NCBI GenBank assembly: GCA_032716605.1 | Contig: CM064509.1 | Location: 39,218,924-39,282,923, forward strand | Length of the DNA: 64,000 bases | Direction of reading: 5' to 3' | DNA from: Paralithodes platypus | Lineage: Eukaryota > Arthropoda > Malacostraca > Decapoda > Lithodidae | Shown: piece after piece, positions 54,347 through 64,000 of the stretch | How the letters are laid out: each line of letters starts with the position of its first letter | Numbering within the stretch: the stretch's first letter is position 1 | Program-made: the position numbers and the translations under genes | The notes under the pieces: generated by a model | The model's input: only the letters and a program-made list of their open reading frames with translations | Told to the model about the DNA's origin: nothing | The model's database searches: none

Positions 54347-56963
54347 TTAGTTTTTTGATGGTGGGTTTGGTGGTGTTGGCCGCTTCGCCGGCTGGCTGGT
54401 GTGGGCCGAAGACTGGCCCTGACCCGGCTTATACTGGCCGCGTCCCCTCTGTCCTGAAAACCCTCTCTGTCTATGCCTGAACTGACCCAGGGGGGATTGG
54501 GAGGACTTAGGCGGAAGAAACGGCTTAGAACCCCCTGGCTGAGCTTTAGTAGGAGGCTTAGGTTTGGGGAAGTTAAATGCGGGTTTCTTAGCCTGTGCGG
54601 GACTGTGCTTTACGGCCTGTGCCATGTTAAACACTGTTCGCCATACATCAGGGGACATTAAAGAAGGTGTAAGTACTGGGGACATTACCACCTGGTTAGC
54701 AATGCGATCAGGCAGCTTGCGAACTAATGACATTCTAAGATCCTGTCGTGCTCGCACCGCCTCAAGTAAGGCTGTGCGTATGTCACCTAAGGATTGAATT
54801 GACGACTGAAGAATCAGACGCCGGGATAATTCAACTGATCTTCGAGCATCCGCGTCTGCGATTGCCTGAGTAGACCTGAGTAAAGACTTAGCCACCTGTT
54901 GAGAAACTATGTACTGTGAAAACAGGCGGAAAGCTTTTCCCCTTAGCCTAAATTCTCTGTCTAGGTGAGAAGGGGTAGGGGTAATGAATGGTTCCTTTAG
55001 TTCACAAAGATTAATCTTAGGGGCAGCTAAAAAGGAAAATAAAGCTGACGGAACTCCGCCGGCAGAACCTACCGGCATTGAGAACCATGAATGTGTATCC
55101 TGAGGGATCTGGTGGGAAGATTTAGAAGTGAAAGTGGTTGCAAAGTTCTGAGCCTCTACCTCCCAATCCACCCAAGGTCCTGGTCCTAACTGTCCCACCT
55201 TCAACACTGGATTAGCTGTCTCGTCTGTGACGGTCTGTAAATCTAGTTCAGGAGTAATAGCCAACAGAGCCTTAATATCATTAAACCCATCCAGCTTAGA
55301 CCAGTCTGAAAAAAGTTTTGAAGCTGAGGCAGGGGGTAAAGCAGGCTTAGATGCATAACGAAAACAATCCTGATAATAATAACTAGGTATAGCCTTGATA
55401 TTTACATCCAAAACATTACCCAAGGCATCCAATGCCCTTAATTTCTTAGACTTATTTCCCTGGATAAACCACTCACGTGGTACCGGGAGTTCCCCTGACA
55501 AGGTAGGCTGGGCAAGCTCTGGCTTAGAGGGGTTCAAAGGGACCCATGACTCGTCTGGCCCATAAAGCAGGGCCATAGCTACCTTTCTAAGAGGCGCTTT
55601 GTCTAGAGGGGGTGGATTAACATCCGTAATGACCCTGACATTTGACGTAGTGAATGCCGCCGTAGCTGGCTTAGAGCTCCCTGCCGGTGACAGAGTAGGA
55701 GGGTTAGGAATCTTAGATAAATCGATTGACGTTATCAGAGGCCGTACCGCAGAACCTGTCAAGGGAGCCCCCAAGTCCATTGTGGGGTTTTCTCGTTGTT
55801 GATTAAAGAATTTTGATAGAGCATGAGTAAGTAACCCATCAATTTCTTGTGCTGTAACAAACTGGTTAGGTGCAGAACTTTAGGTGAATTAGTATTATCA
55901 TGGGCGGCGTCCAGGCCTGAGCCTGACCCTTGTCCTTCCCTATCTGAAATTAATGACACTTCATCTTGTTCCTCCCGATCCTCCTGAGAAGACCCCGCCG
56001 AGGCAGGGCACCTTGTTTCCAAGATAAATCAGGGATAGAGGATGGGGTCGCCGCGTCCCTGTGGACATCGGCTACTGTGTGACTCGTATGAGTCGGACGT
56101 GGATGGACAGACCCTGGCTGAGCAAAACGCCAAACACCGAGGCTCTGGCCTACGCTCTCTTGAGAGTCTGAAACATTCTCAATTATTGAATATCCTGAAC
56201 TCTCCATTTCTAGGGTTAAAATATCAATAGGTAAATCTTGTTTAGGGACAGGCGCTTCACTATACTCTGAGGCTGTAACAGAAACATTGTCAGGTGTAGA
56301 GGTACGATGAGATGCACTAGACTTACTTGAATGTCGAGAGGACTTCTTATGGGAATCCTTTTTGGAGGATTTGTGGCTACGGTGTGACCGCGAACTGGAC
56401 CTAGGTTTGGAAGAATCACCACCATGGTCCCTGGGGGAAGCTTCAGTCTTGCACTTCTTACTAGCCGGGGAAGAGGCCCGACTTGAAGACCGTTGTCTGA
56501 GGGGAGACCTTGACCTCGATCTCGCCTGCGACGAGGAGGTGGCTGCCGGGGGAGTAGGCTCTCTCGGGCGTTTAAACGTCTCCACAGACGATACAGAATC
56601 CTGGCTAGTCTCTGTCGGCTTAAAACCCCTTACTCTAGAGGTACGTTTAGGGGGAGGGTGCTCTGACAGCAACTTATCCCAAAGTGGGACGTTGTCACAT
56701 TGAAGTGACTTATGTGCGACAATGGTAGTGTAGGCCGACATTTGTTGTCTGACCTCTCTCAACGCTACCGCCGCGGTCTTGTCATTGTCACACAGGACTT
56801 TATTGGTTAATTGGGAGCAAAAAGAACAATTACGTGTAACCCAGAGACCCCTTGAACGGTCTAGACATCTAACACACCTTATGCAAAGGGTATGTGCAAA
56901 AATTGGGATACCCGCGCAAGTAGGGGTAATGCACAGGGCAAAAACTGGGGTGACATTAGCCAT
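54347..56963 (-). pseudogene. DIRS gag-like region in three frame pieces
   Basis: Piece 1 (56,963-55,950) starts MANVTPVFALCITPTCAG and has a Cys-rich cluster (CIRCVRCLDRS, CSFC) followed by a long Ser/Arg/Lys stretch (SRSRSPLRQRSSSRASSP), as in gag proteins that bind RNA. Piece 2 (56,022-55,759) is acidic. Piece 3 (55,780-54,347, 477 residues) ends in a Gly/Arg/Gln-rich tail (FSGQRGRGQYKPGQGQ). Shifts lie near 55,985 and 55,780. Gag of DIRS is poorly conserved; the assignment rests on place, Cys cluster and basic tail. Confidence 0.75.
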
Positions 56964-58746
56964 GACAGAGACTGGTGAGAGGAACTACCGCCGGGTCTGT
57001 ATTGGTCCGCCGGAGCTCAGCTCTGGAAAAATAAAGAAAATTTCCAGGAATTAATGCTCATAAGGTTAACCCAAGTGTTCGCATACAAGTGTTAATAACC
57101 CGCCGGGTAACGGGATGCAAAGACACAGCTAACACATCTCGCCACGCGGCTGGGTATAAAGAGGCTAAACAAGTTTTCTTAGCTAAGAACATGAAGAATA
57201 CCCTCTGATATAATGGTCCAGTATGGCACTAATAGTCTGTAGGAGGTGGTGACTGTCTCAAGATTCAATTTTGTAACAAAGCCCCCCCTCATAAAGACGC
57301 CGGCCCTTGAAATATTTTAGTAGAATAGCCCAGGGCAGGAATATACGAGATCTGATTTTTTAACGAATTGTCCCAAACGATCGTCGTAAAATTAGAAGGC
57401 GGCGATACTGAAAGTATCACCCAATTAAGGTTAATCGAAATTGAATTTGTTTATAAATTCCTTAGTTCCTTTACTTAGGGACACCCGCCGGGTGTGGAAA
57501 TCGATTTGGTTAAACCTCACTGATCCTTCAAATGCCGTAAGAGTAAAGGCAGCGATACACAGAGTATCACTCACATGGATTGGTTAACTATAAGAGACCT
57601 AAGTCGTTTTATCCCACCCTGCTAAGGTGCACCCGCCGGGTGAGAAGTCTAAAAGTTAACCCCACAAGTTCCTGACCCCACTACTTTGTAAAAGATCGCC
57701 GGGGAGGAACGCCTAAACAACAGCTAGGTTTTCCCCGTGGTTTGTCGTAAACCAGGTAGAAAAACCTATAAAAAACGAGTGTTCTCACGAACGTCGTTTC
57801 TTTATATATAACTAAATATATATGTAAGGATGGGTACAGCCATCCCGCCGGGAATTATAAAGGAGGCCTGAAACCAGGCACCCACAGAAACGCAGTCCTG
57901 GAGAGCCACAGACACCTCCCCTCGCCGGGGAACCAGCCAGTGTTAACAACCACGTGTGGCCTAACACTGCTCATCGGTCAGGTTTTTTTTTTACGGTGAA
58001 ACCGAGAAAAACCCGCCGGAAGGCAAACCCCACCCTGAACAGACACCATCTGAACAATACGACACGAGGAGAGACACGCACGACTAACCAAGGTCACAAC
58101 ATAATCCGTGGAATTAGCCAAAACACAACTAAACCAGGAAACAAATATAGTCCGAGGAATTAGCCAATACACAACTAAAACCCGGATACACATGACACAG
58201 TAGGGCATATTTATAAAATAAATAATAACACTAGACATGTGGCAAAGCTACGAGCGGCTGGCTAGGCCTAGGTAGACGGCATGAAAATAGTTGAAATATA
58301 AACACACACTGGAATATCACAACAGGAACCACCGCCAACACACCACCGAAGCGATAACTTCCCAACCCCGGGAAGCCTGACACGGACCCAGAAAAATACG
58401 CTGGGAACGTCAGCAAACACACAGCTTACCTCATCAGAAGGATAAAAGGCAGCAATAATTAACGCGTAATGAAAGCCGCCTGCATCACCAACTAAACCAA
58501 ACTGTGAAAAGTTCACGTGTCCACAACAGGACCACGAGGGTACATCCGAAATAGATGCCCCATACATACGACCCAAAATACATTGCACTGCGGGCAACCA
58601 GCCCAGGACACTCCTGCTACGCCTATCCTAACCTTACTCGATACATCCCAGAGTAAACAAATGAGAAAAACTCACTAGGGACGCCACGAATGCGGAACCA
58701 GCGGAGCCTGAAAGGAACGTCCGGGCAGGCTGAGCGCAGAGCAAAG
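56964..58746. other. DIRS 5' leader with recurrent CGCCGG motifs
   Basis: No long frame. About ten CGCCGG motifs, most as CCCGCCGGG, recur at 56,991, 57,008, 57,101, 57,300, 57,486, 57,632, 57,697, 57,845, 57,924 and 58,012. Confidence 0.6.
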
Positions 58747-59054
58747 AAGGAGGAATGACGCCTGATTCAGCGTCTGGTCAGAAATCCACACAAGTACATC
58801 CACGATATGATGGAAAGCTTATTGGATAGTTATTCTTATTTTCTTTTTGTTTTTATTTTTTACGAAGTTTTTTCGTAGTGAGAACCCAATTCATAATGAC
58901 TGAAGCCATGAGTGAGGTCGCGTGCGCTCATGATGAAGGCTCCTCAGTTTTTAAATGCTCTGCGCGGTAGATTCAAACTACGGCGGATTAGTGTTTGAAG
59001 AGGATGCCTTATGTAATAGGCATGTTCGTCAATGATGGAGGGGCCACTAATAAA
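58747..59054. repeat. DIRS inverted terminal repeat, upstream end
   Basis: 308 bp, complement of 50,434-50,738. The outermost bases are CCACTAATAAA. Confidence 0.95.
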
Positions 59055-59470
59055 TATATGTCTGTAGTAATACTAGAGTTTTTCATCACATGTAATTGTG
59101 ATTTAACCTCGATATATATATACTGTATATATACACACACGGTTGTATTATAAGAATTCTATCTAGTCTAATACTGATTTCAGATACTGGTAATGAAGTT
59201 GTTGTTTGTAGCCAAGCATCTACAGTATTCTATTATTGGGGTACCAGTAATAATATATATATGGCAATAATAATAATAAGCATGTTACTTATTTCTCACA
59301 AGCGCCAATTTTTCCGCAGAATTCACTGGCGCTCGAAAATAATGGTTGTCATTCACTTTTAAAACCAATACTGATGAGGTAGTTCGCTGTATCAACGTGT
59401 CTGTAGAACTAAAGATAACTTGTGACCTTGTTCAGTTGACTGTGAGATGTAGCCTCTCAACCTGTACCAG
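59055..59470. other. AT-rich gap; continuation of the host flank
   Basis: TATATGTCTGTAGTAATACT continues the host sequence interrupted by the DIRS element. No gene seen. Confidence 0.6.
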
Positions 59471-59686
59471 TAGGTAGCGCCAACGAACTTGACAATAATC
59501 TGTAGCCTACCCCTTAACTTCTTATAACTCAAAATTAATGAAAGCAATCGGGCTGACATTTCTATCATTTGGGAAGAGTCCACCAGGAAATAGGTGTGGA
59601 AATTTACAGCCAGTTTGCTCAAGGTCCTTTTGAGTTACGAAGAGGTCAGGGATCGAGGTAATTGTCAAGTTGGTTGGCGCTACCTA
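59471..59686. mobile_element. TIR MITE related to foldback I
   Basis: TAGGTAGCGCCAACGAACTT and its complement AGTTGGTTGGCGCTACCTA form the ends. The interior AGGAAATAGGTGTGGAAATT matches the complement of 37,330-37,365. Confidence 0.8.
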
Positions 59687-59970
59687 TAACTGTAGTAATA
59701 GATTGCCGTTTGGTCCAATAACTTCATGTATTAACGGGTATGTATTATATTTAACATGGAACAAATATCTTCTATTCCGTAGTTGTTTATTGAGATTAAT
59801 ATATTTAGTATATTAGCTATATTGAGATTAATATATTAGAGTATTCGATATATATTGAGATTATTTTATTAGTGCAATAGTAAGTTTAATAGTTTAACTA
59901 CAGTGTGGCAATATTAATGTAAATAAATATATCAATTACACAGTATGTACTATTATTTCAAATCCTATTA

Positions 59971-60085
59971 AAATGTAAAACTTGCAAACCAAACAAACCA
60001 AAATTGGGACAAGGACAATATAAAGTCAAATTAAATTATCAAAATCGCTATGTGGAAACAACGCTTACTAAAATGAAAATTATTA
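59971..60085 (+). repeat. Dispersed repeat Q
   Basis: TGTAAAACTTGCAAACCAAA, ACAATATAAAGTCAAATTAA, ATCAAAATCGCTATGTGG. It shows the single-copy form of the segment that is amplified at 43.7-45.5 kb. Confidence 0.65.
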
Positions 60086-60264
60086 AATAAAAGAACACAA
60101 TCCACCACATAGGGTGTACATCACTACATGAGCAAGTTAATCTGTTTCCCAAGCAAACTATTTTTAGACCCTGAAAAATCAATTTGGATGCTTGCAAAAC
60201 TTACTTTATAAATTGAGGCCTAGTGATGCAGTTTTTACACTATGCACTCCCTGCTCAAGAGCTG

Positions 60265-60440
60265 GGCTAGGGTGGGTGCCCTGATGATCAGGGACGTCAG
60301 TGAACAGTTGCCACAGATTGCTAGACCGCATCGTTCACCAACAACACGCATCTGCCAATAACACTGGCTGGCCCGAGACTCAAACCATCAACCTCACAGT
60401 TTGGAGGTCAGTGCTCTACCAACCGTGCTATGGCCTGTAG
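60265..60440 (-). mobile_element. tRNA-derived SINE head, third subfamily
   Basis: On the - strand: TAGCACGGTTGGTAGAGCAC (A box region) and GATGGTTTGAGTCTCGGG (B box). Acceptor arms do not pair, so not a tRNA gene. Confidence 0.55.
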
Positions 60441-60623
60441 CAAGATCAGACTGTAAGGTCTGATCCCACATCTTTTTTTGTCTGCTCCTTGGTGCACCTC
60501 CCTCCACGTTCACCCAACCATCCAAGCCTGCTAGTATGCACCACTGATACTCTTTACCTAAAAAAAAAATATGATAACAAAATTATGATTAGAATTATGA
60601 AGGAATACGGAGAACCAGGTATG

Positions 60624-60875
60624 CGGACACCATCCAGCTCTCCTGAGCTATCAGAAGAGACTGGATGACTCCGTTGTCGACGCCTGCCCGGGATGTAACA
60701 CAGCACCCCATACCATTAAACACATCATAGAAGACTGCATTTCACACAACCACTTACGCCAACAACACAACCTACACTCAATGAGAGCTCTGTGGGAAAG
60801 CCCGATCGTGGCCATGGCCTTCCTCAGGGACTCGGGGCTGTTCGGCCAGGCAGCTTAGGGAACAACAACAACAAC
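60624..60875 (+). mobile_element. I/Jockey-like LINE, strongly 5'-truncated, with 11-bp TSD
   Basis: 252 bp equal to the last part of the LINE at 6,470-6,716, with only a few substitutions (for example FLRDSG for LLRDSG), ending in (CAA)n. The duplication AACCAGGTATG lies at 60,613-60,623 and 60,876-60,886. Confidence 0.93.
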
Positions 60876-60944
60876 AACCAGGTATGAGAAAGGATACAAT
60901 GGAAGCATTTCTATGATATGCCATACCAGTAATGAGAAAATATA

Positions 60945-61190
60945 CGTGGAAAAGATGCCTATCAAAATATACGTGGAAAAGATGCCTATCAAAATATACG
61001 TGGAAAAGATGCCTATCAAAATATACATGGAAAAGATGCCTATCAAAATATACGTGGAAAAGATGCCTATCAAAATACGTGGAAAAGATGCCTATCAAAA
61101 TATACGTGGAAAAGATGCCTATCAAAATATACGTGGAAAAGATGCCTATCAAAATATACGTGGAAAAGATGCCTATCAAAATAATATATT
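60945..61190. repeat. 27-bp minisatellite, about 9 copies
   Basis: The unit GTGGAAAAGATGCCTATCAA plus AATATAC. Since 27 is a multiple of 3, frames on both strands stay open (VEKMPIKIY repeat); not a gene. Confidence 0.95.
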
Positions 61191-61355
61191 AGTCAGAAGT
61201 GGGGATTATCCAATTGTGTTGCTCTTAAAATGGAAAACACACAAATATTACATGTTCAGTAAGTTTATATTATATAAGGTCAGTGAGGCACTCAACTGGT
61301 GAAGCAGGGTTTGAATTTCAGAGGAGGAGACGCCACTAAAAAAATATCCAGTCGC

Positions 61356-61435
61356 CTTAGGGCTGTGGCATGATCGGTAGCGCGTCTGACTGTTGGTCAA
61401 AGGGTCGGCAGTTCGATCCCACAATGTGCCATTAG
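61356..61435 (+). mobile_element. tRNA-like SINE head
   Basis: TGGCATGATCGGTAGCGCG (A box region) and GGCAGTTCGATCCCAC (B box). GGCTGTG at the 5' side does not pair with the 3' CACAATGTGCC well enough for a tRNA gene. Confidence 0.5.
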
Positions 61436-61439
61436 TAGA

Positions 61440-62154
61440 TGTCAAGAGTTTGGCAACTCAAGTCTAGCAAATGTCCAGTAAAGTCCCTGTAACAAGGGCA
61501 CGCTGTAGTCCTGTCAATCAAGGAAGTGTATGGCGTTGCAAACTGTATCATCAACTGCATCAACCATTAACCCGGGAACTGCGGGGAGACTCTTAAGAGT
61601 TCCCCCGGTGGTCTTATGAGTAAGGGAAAAAAAAATCCATTTAAAACACCAAAAAAAAAAATTTGCCCCTGGGCCATGCCAAATATCACTCCTCCACCTC
61701 CCCTCCTTCCCCACTTTCCTCCCCTCCTTCAGTTATCACCTATTTTCCCTGTTATTCCCTTATTCTGTGGTCTATTTTCGTGCTAACATTAGCGAGTTGG
61801 TAGCAGGGCGTTGTCATCACTGTTACCAAGCGTGGGAAAGAGCGAGAGAGAGACTATTGCGTAACAGTGTCTCTCCAGACAAGGGGAGGGGAGGAGGGCA
61901 GGGAGGTTGCCTCAGCCATACAATATGTAACTCCCGGCCTGTATCGCCGATTTTGACCATCCAAACACTGTTTCCACTTGTTTTATTGTTGTAACAGGTT
62001 AATACCTTTATAATCAACCTATAATAGGAGCATATGGATAAGTATTAATGCTATTTATGGTAAAATAACGATATTAGAGATGGGAACAGCTCAAATACGT
62101 CAGCACAGGAGTGGTGTCTCATACCCCCCATGCACACTTCTTAGGTTAATCCGG
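61440..62154. other. Stretch without a gene
   Basis: TTAACCCGGGAACTGCGGGG at 61,568 looks like one end of a TTAA-type MITE, but no matching end is found. CT-rich sequence lies at 61,690-61,735. Confidence 0.4.
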
Positions 62155-62240
62155 CAGATCACTAGGACAAGAGACTGAAACTGCACGTATGTGAGGAGCA
62201 CTCAGACTGAAAATGTTATGATGTATGCATGTATCAAATG
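62155..62240 (+). mobile_element. LINE-2 tail fragment
   Basis: GACAAGAGACTGAAACTGCA to a TATGATGTATGCATGTAT tail matches 195-260. Confidence 0.65.
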
Positions 62241-62244
62241 AGCT

Positions 62245-62734
62245 TTTGATTCTCCCAATGGGAATAGCAGTTGTAAACAAAAATCCATCTATTGCCGGAT
62301 GCCTTACTCCCCTTTATGAGAGTGGCCATACATAAAATGTTCCCAAGTGAACCTGTGAGATGGACGACCCTTGCCGTTTTTTAAGGGCCTACAGGATTGG
62401 CCACTCAACTTAGGGTCCATCCGACTCCGACGCCCTGTATGCATCTGTTTAGCACTATTTTTCTACAGTGGTGTGCGGCTAATCCATCTACTAACCTGCT
62501 TCACCCTTAGGTGAGCAGTACGGATTTGTATAAGGTTTACTCCCCAACGCGGGTTGCAATGTCCCATCTGGGGCGATAACTGCGGTAAAGTGTTCCGAGC
62601 GCTAGTGAATTCCTTTGCAAGAACTGGCGCTTAACATCTCCATTTATCTAATTATCTATCTATCTCTCTTTCTCCTGATTTATCTACCCATCTATATCTA
62701 GCTAACTATCCACATCTCTCCCTCCACTCAAAAC
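62245..62734. other. Stretch without a gene; GC-moderate
   Basis: No frame and no match elsewhere in the window. TATCTATC-type tracts lie at 62,645-62,700. Confidence 0.35.
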
Positions 62735-63658
62735 ATGCACATACATATAACAGTACAACATAGATTATTGCATAGATTGGTTGCATTGAGGCAGTTGGAC
62801 AAAATTCAAAATAAAGCTATTAGATTAATCAATAACCCTGCAATCACACAGGACCTTCCTACATTATCCATACGAAGAAACGTTGCATCCCTTGCATTAT
62901 TTTACAGATATTTTCACAGCAATTGTTCCGAGGAACTTGCTTCAATTGTGCCGCCTCTCCACATCTTTCCCCGTAGAACTAGGGCAGCTGAGAGCGCCCA
63001 TGAATTTACACTTTCTCCTCCACAATGCAGAACTTCTGCTTATCAAAATTAAATTATCCCTAGAAGTACAGTAAACCCTCGCTATTTCGGACCTCTAGAA
63101 GTCGGAAACCCGGACTACTCGGACTGGCATCGGCCTCTCGGAAAGTTCGCCGTATATCTCGGAAAATTCCGAGATGTAAGGGGAATACTCCGAGGGCCCA
63201 CATGGTCTGTCGGACAGGTGTCATATATCTCGGAAAATTCCGAGATCTAAGGGCAAATTCCGAGATCTAAGGCTACAGTGAGGTGGAGAAGGACAGTGAA
63301 ATGGAGAAGGAAAGTGATATTTATAATATATGTCTGCTGGATACTGTACAGGTACTGTAATTTATCTTGAATCAAAGTTGTTAGTGATAGGGAAGTCTCC
63401 GTTTTCTCTGGTGGCTCGGACTCCCTCTTCCAATTCGGACATTTGCCTCTCTTAAGTCGGACATAAGTCGGACTTCGGACATCTCGGATTTTCGGTCATC
63501 TCGGACTGGGTCTCCCCCCAATTAGTCCGAGATAGCGAGGGTTTACTGTACTACTCTTTGGAATTCACTTCCCTCGAGTTGCTTTCCACAAACTTACAAT
63601 CTACAAAAGTTTAAATCCAGTTGTTGCAAACAATTTATGAATGGAGGATGCCTTTAGG
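62735..63658 (+). pseudogene. C-terminus of a LINE reverse transcriptase, split by a MITE
   Basis: LDKIQNKAIRLINNPAI, SLALFYRYFHSNCSEEL and FPRRTRAAESAHEF are typical of the region after the reverse transcriptase domain in Jockey/CR1-type LINEs. An in-frame TAA lies near 63,050. The same frame resumes after the MITE at 63,069-63,548 with TLWNSLPSSCF...LQKFKSS, ending at a TAG near 63,658, before an A-rich run. The upstream catalytic part is missing. Confidence 0.75.
63069..63548. mobile_element. TA-flanked pogo/Tigger-like MITE, 480 bp
   Basis: CAGTAAACCCTCGCTAT and its complement form the ends, with TA duplicated at 63,067-63,068 and 63,549-63,550. The interior repeats ATCTCGGAAAATTCCGAGAT-like short palindromes. 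No transposase. Confidence 0.9.
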
Positions 63659-64000
63659 TACATGGACCTTTTTGTTTTATCTGTGTTTTTCCTTCCTCCG
63701 TTTATTGTCTCTTTAAAAAAAAAAAATAAAAAAAAAAAAATAATAATATATGATGCTATGTATCACCAAGGAAAAAAATGCTTGCTACTTACTTGTCGAC
63801 TTGTAGAAATATATTAACCAATACCTCTAGTTGTGCTGCTCCATCGCTGTGCCTGAACCTGTTGCCCATGAATAACAGGTCCATTTGATCCCAGATTGTG
63901 TTGGATTGTGCTCTGCAGTGTGCCATGTATCCAGATACACTTACGCTTGTATTCCTTCGTAGTATCTGAAGAGGGGGTCGGGCACCAGTTGGACTAGATA
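63659..64000. other. LINE A-rich tail and unassigned end of window
   Basis: An A-rich run at 63,712-63,745 ends the LINE remnant; after it no gene or repeat is recognised. Confidence 0.4.

Larger units (their letters stand above)
50389..59054 (-). mobile_element. DIRS-type tyrosine-recombinase retrotransposon, complete structure
   Basis: 8,666 bp. On the - strand: inverted repeat, long leader, gag-like region, reverse transcriptase-RNase H-methyltransferase-like region, tyrosine recombinase, internal complementary region, inverted repeat. The ends are fixed in two ways. The internal complementary region joins the two outer ends at 50,882/50,883. The flanks ACAGTA and TATATGTCT rejoin to match the neighbouring tandem copy of the host sequence at 50,335-50,349. 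There is no target-site duplication, as expected for recombinase-driven insertion. DIRS elements are known from decapod crustaceans. Several frameshifts make this copy defective as read. Confidence 0.95.

Noticed and set aside
57978..58597. Frames in the DIRS leader
   Set aside because: Short, without motifs, and located in the non-coding leader next to the inverted repeat.
50389..59054. LTR retrotransposon or retrovirus-like element
   Set aside because: No direct LTRs, no integrase and no protease; inverted repeats, internal complementary region and tyrosine recombinase identify DIRS.
60778..61302. Repetitive open frames on both strands over the 27-bp array
   Set aside because: The repeat unit is a multiple of 3 without stops; no start context or homology suggests a protein.
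61356..61435. Functional tRNA gene
   Set aside because: A and B boxes are present, but acceptor arms do not pair and the anticodon loop is not clean; tRNA-derived SINE is more likely. Same for 60,265-60,440 and 38,098-38,190.

Overview
This is repeat-dense, AT-rich eukaryotic DNA. Interrupted coding exons with GT-AG introns, tRNA-derived SINEs, several LINE clades, a DIRS-type retrotransposon and interstitial TTAGG/CCTAA runs (the common arthropod telomere motif) point to an arthropod. The mix of DIRS, RTE-like and CR1-like elements, GATA tracts and many minisatellites best fits a decapod crustacean; the species is not determined.

One host gene is clear: a three-exon Mpv17/PMP22-family gene (Mpv17-like) on the + strand at 45,549-50,179. 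Three weaker host candidates are a TPR-motif exon on the - strand (about 7,994-7,870), an internal exon with good splice sites on the + strand (28,143-28,260), and a possible first coding exon on the - strand (23,437-23,416). A GC-rich open stretch at 4.4-6.9 kb is split by a LINE.

Layout. 0-11 kb: ends of a LINE with a TATG tail, a broken RTE-like LINE (2.3-3.8 kb), an I/Jockey-like LINE flanked by a target-site duplication (TSD) at 4.56-6.72 kb, the TPR exon, and an RTE-like copy flanked by a TSD (9.70-10.60 kb). 11.3-17.6 kb: a tandem segmental duplication (2.8 kb, then 3.5 kb) whose second copy gained two retroposons. 18-23.2 kb and 36.5-38.3 kb: nested DNA-transposon-like elements, some with TTAA TSDs (piggyBac-like) and some with 8-bp TSDs and terminal inverted repeats (TIRs) starting with G. 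24.8-33 kb: a TTAA-ended MITE family and satellite arrays with units of 16/17, 41, 28 and 67 bp. 38.6-43.5 kb: a nearly full-length CR1-like LINE (ORF1 intact, ORF2 frameshifted) inserted into a MITE whose halves flank it. 43.7-45.5 kb: a 43-bp minisatellite ending about 40 bp before the Mpv17-like start codon. 50.389-59.054 kb: a DIRS-type tyrosine-recombinase retrotransposon with inverted terminal repeats and an internal complementary region, inserted 209 bp after the Mpv17-like stop codon. 59-64 kb: short SINE/LINE/MITE copies, including a LINE end split by a pogo/Tigger-like MITE.

Most of the biology is transposon ecology: insertion into insertion, a SINE sharing its 3' end with its likely LINE partner, and repeated conversion of MITE or SINE segments into tandem arrays. 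Superfamily names rest on motifs, TIRs and TSDs read by eye; no database search was possible.
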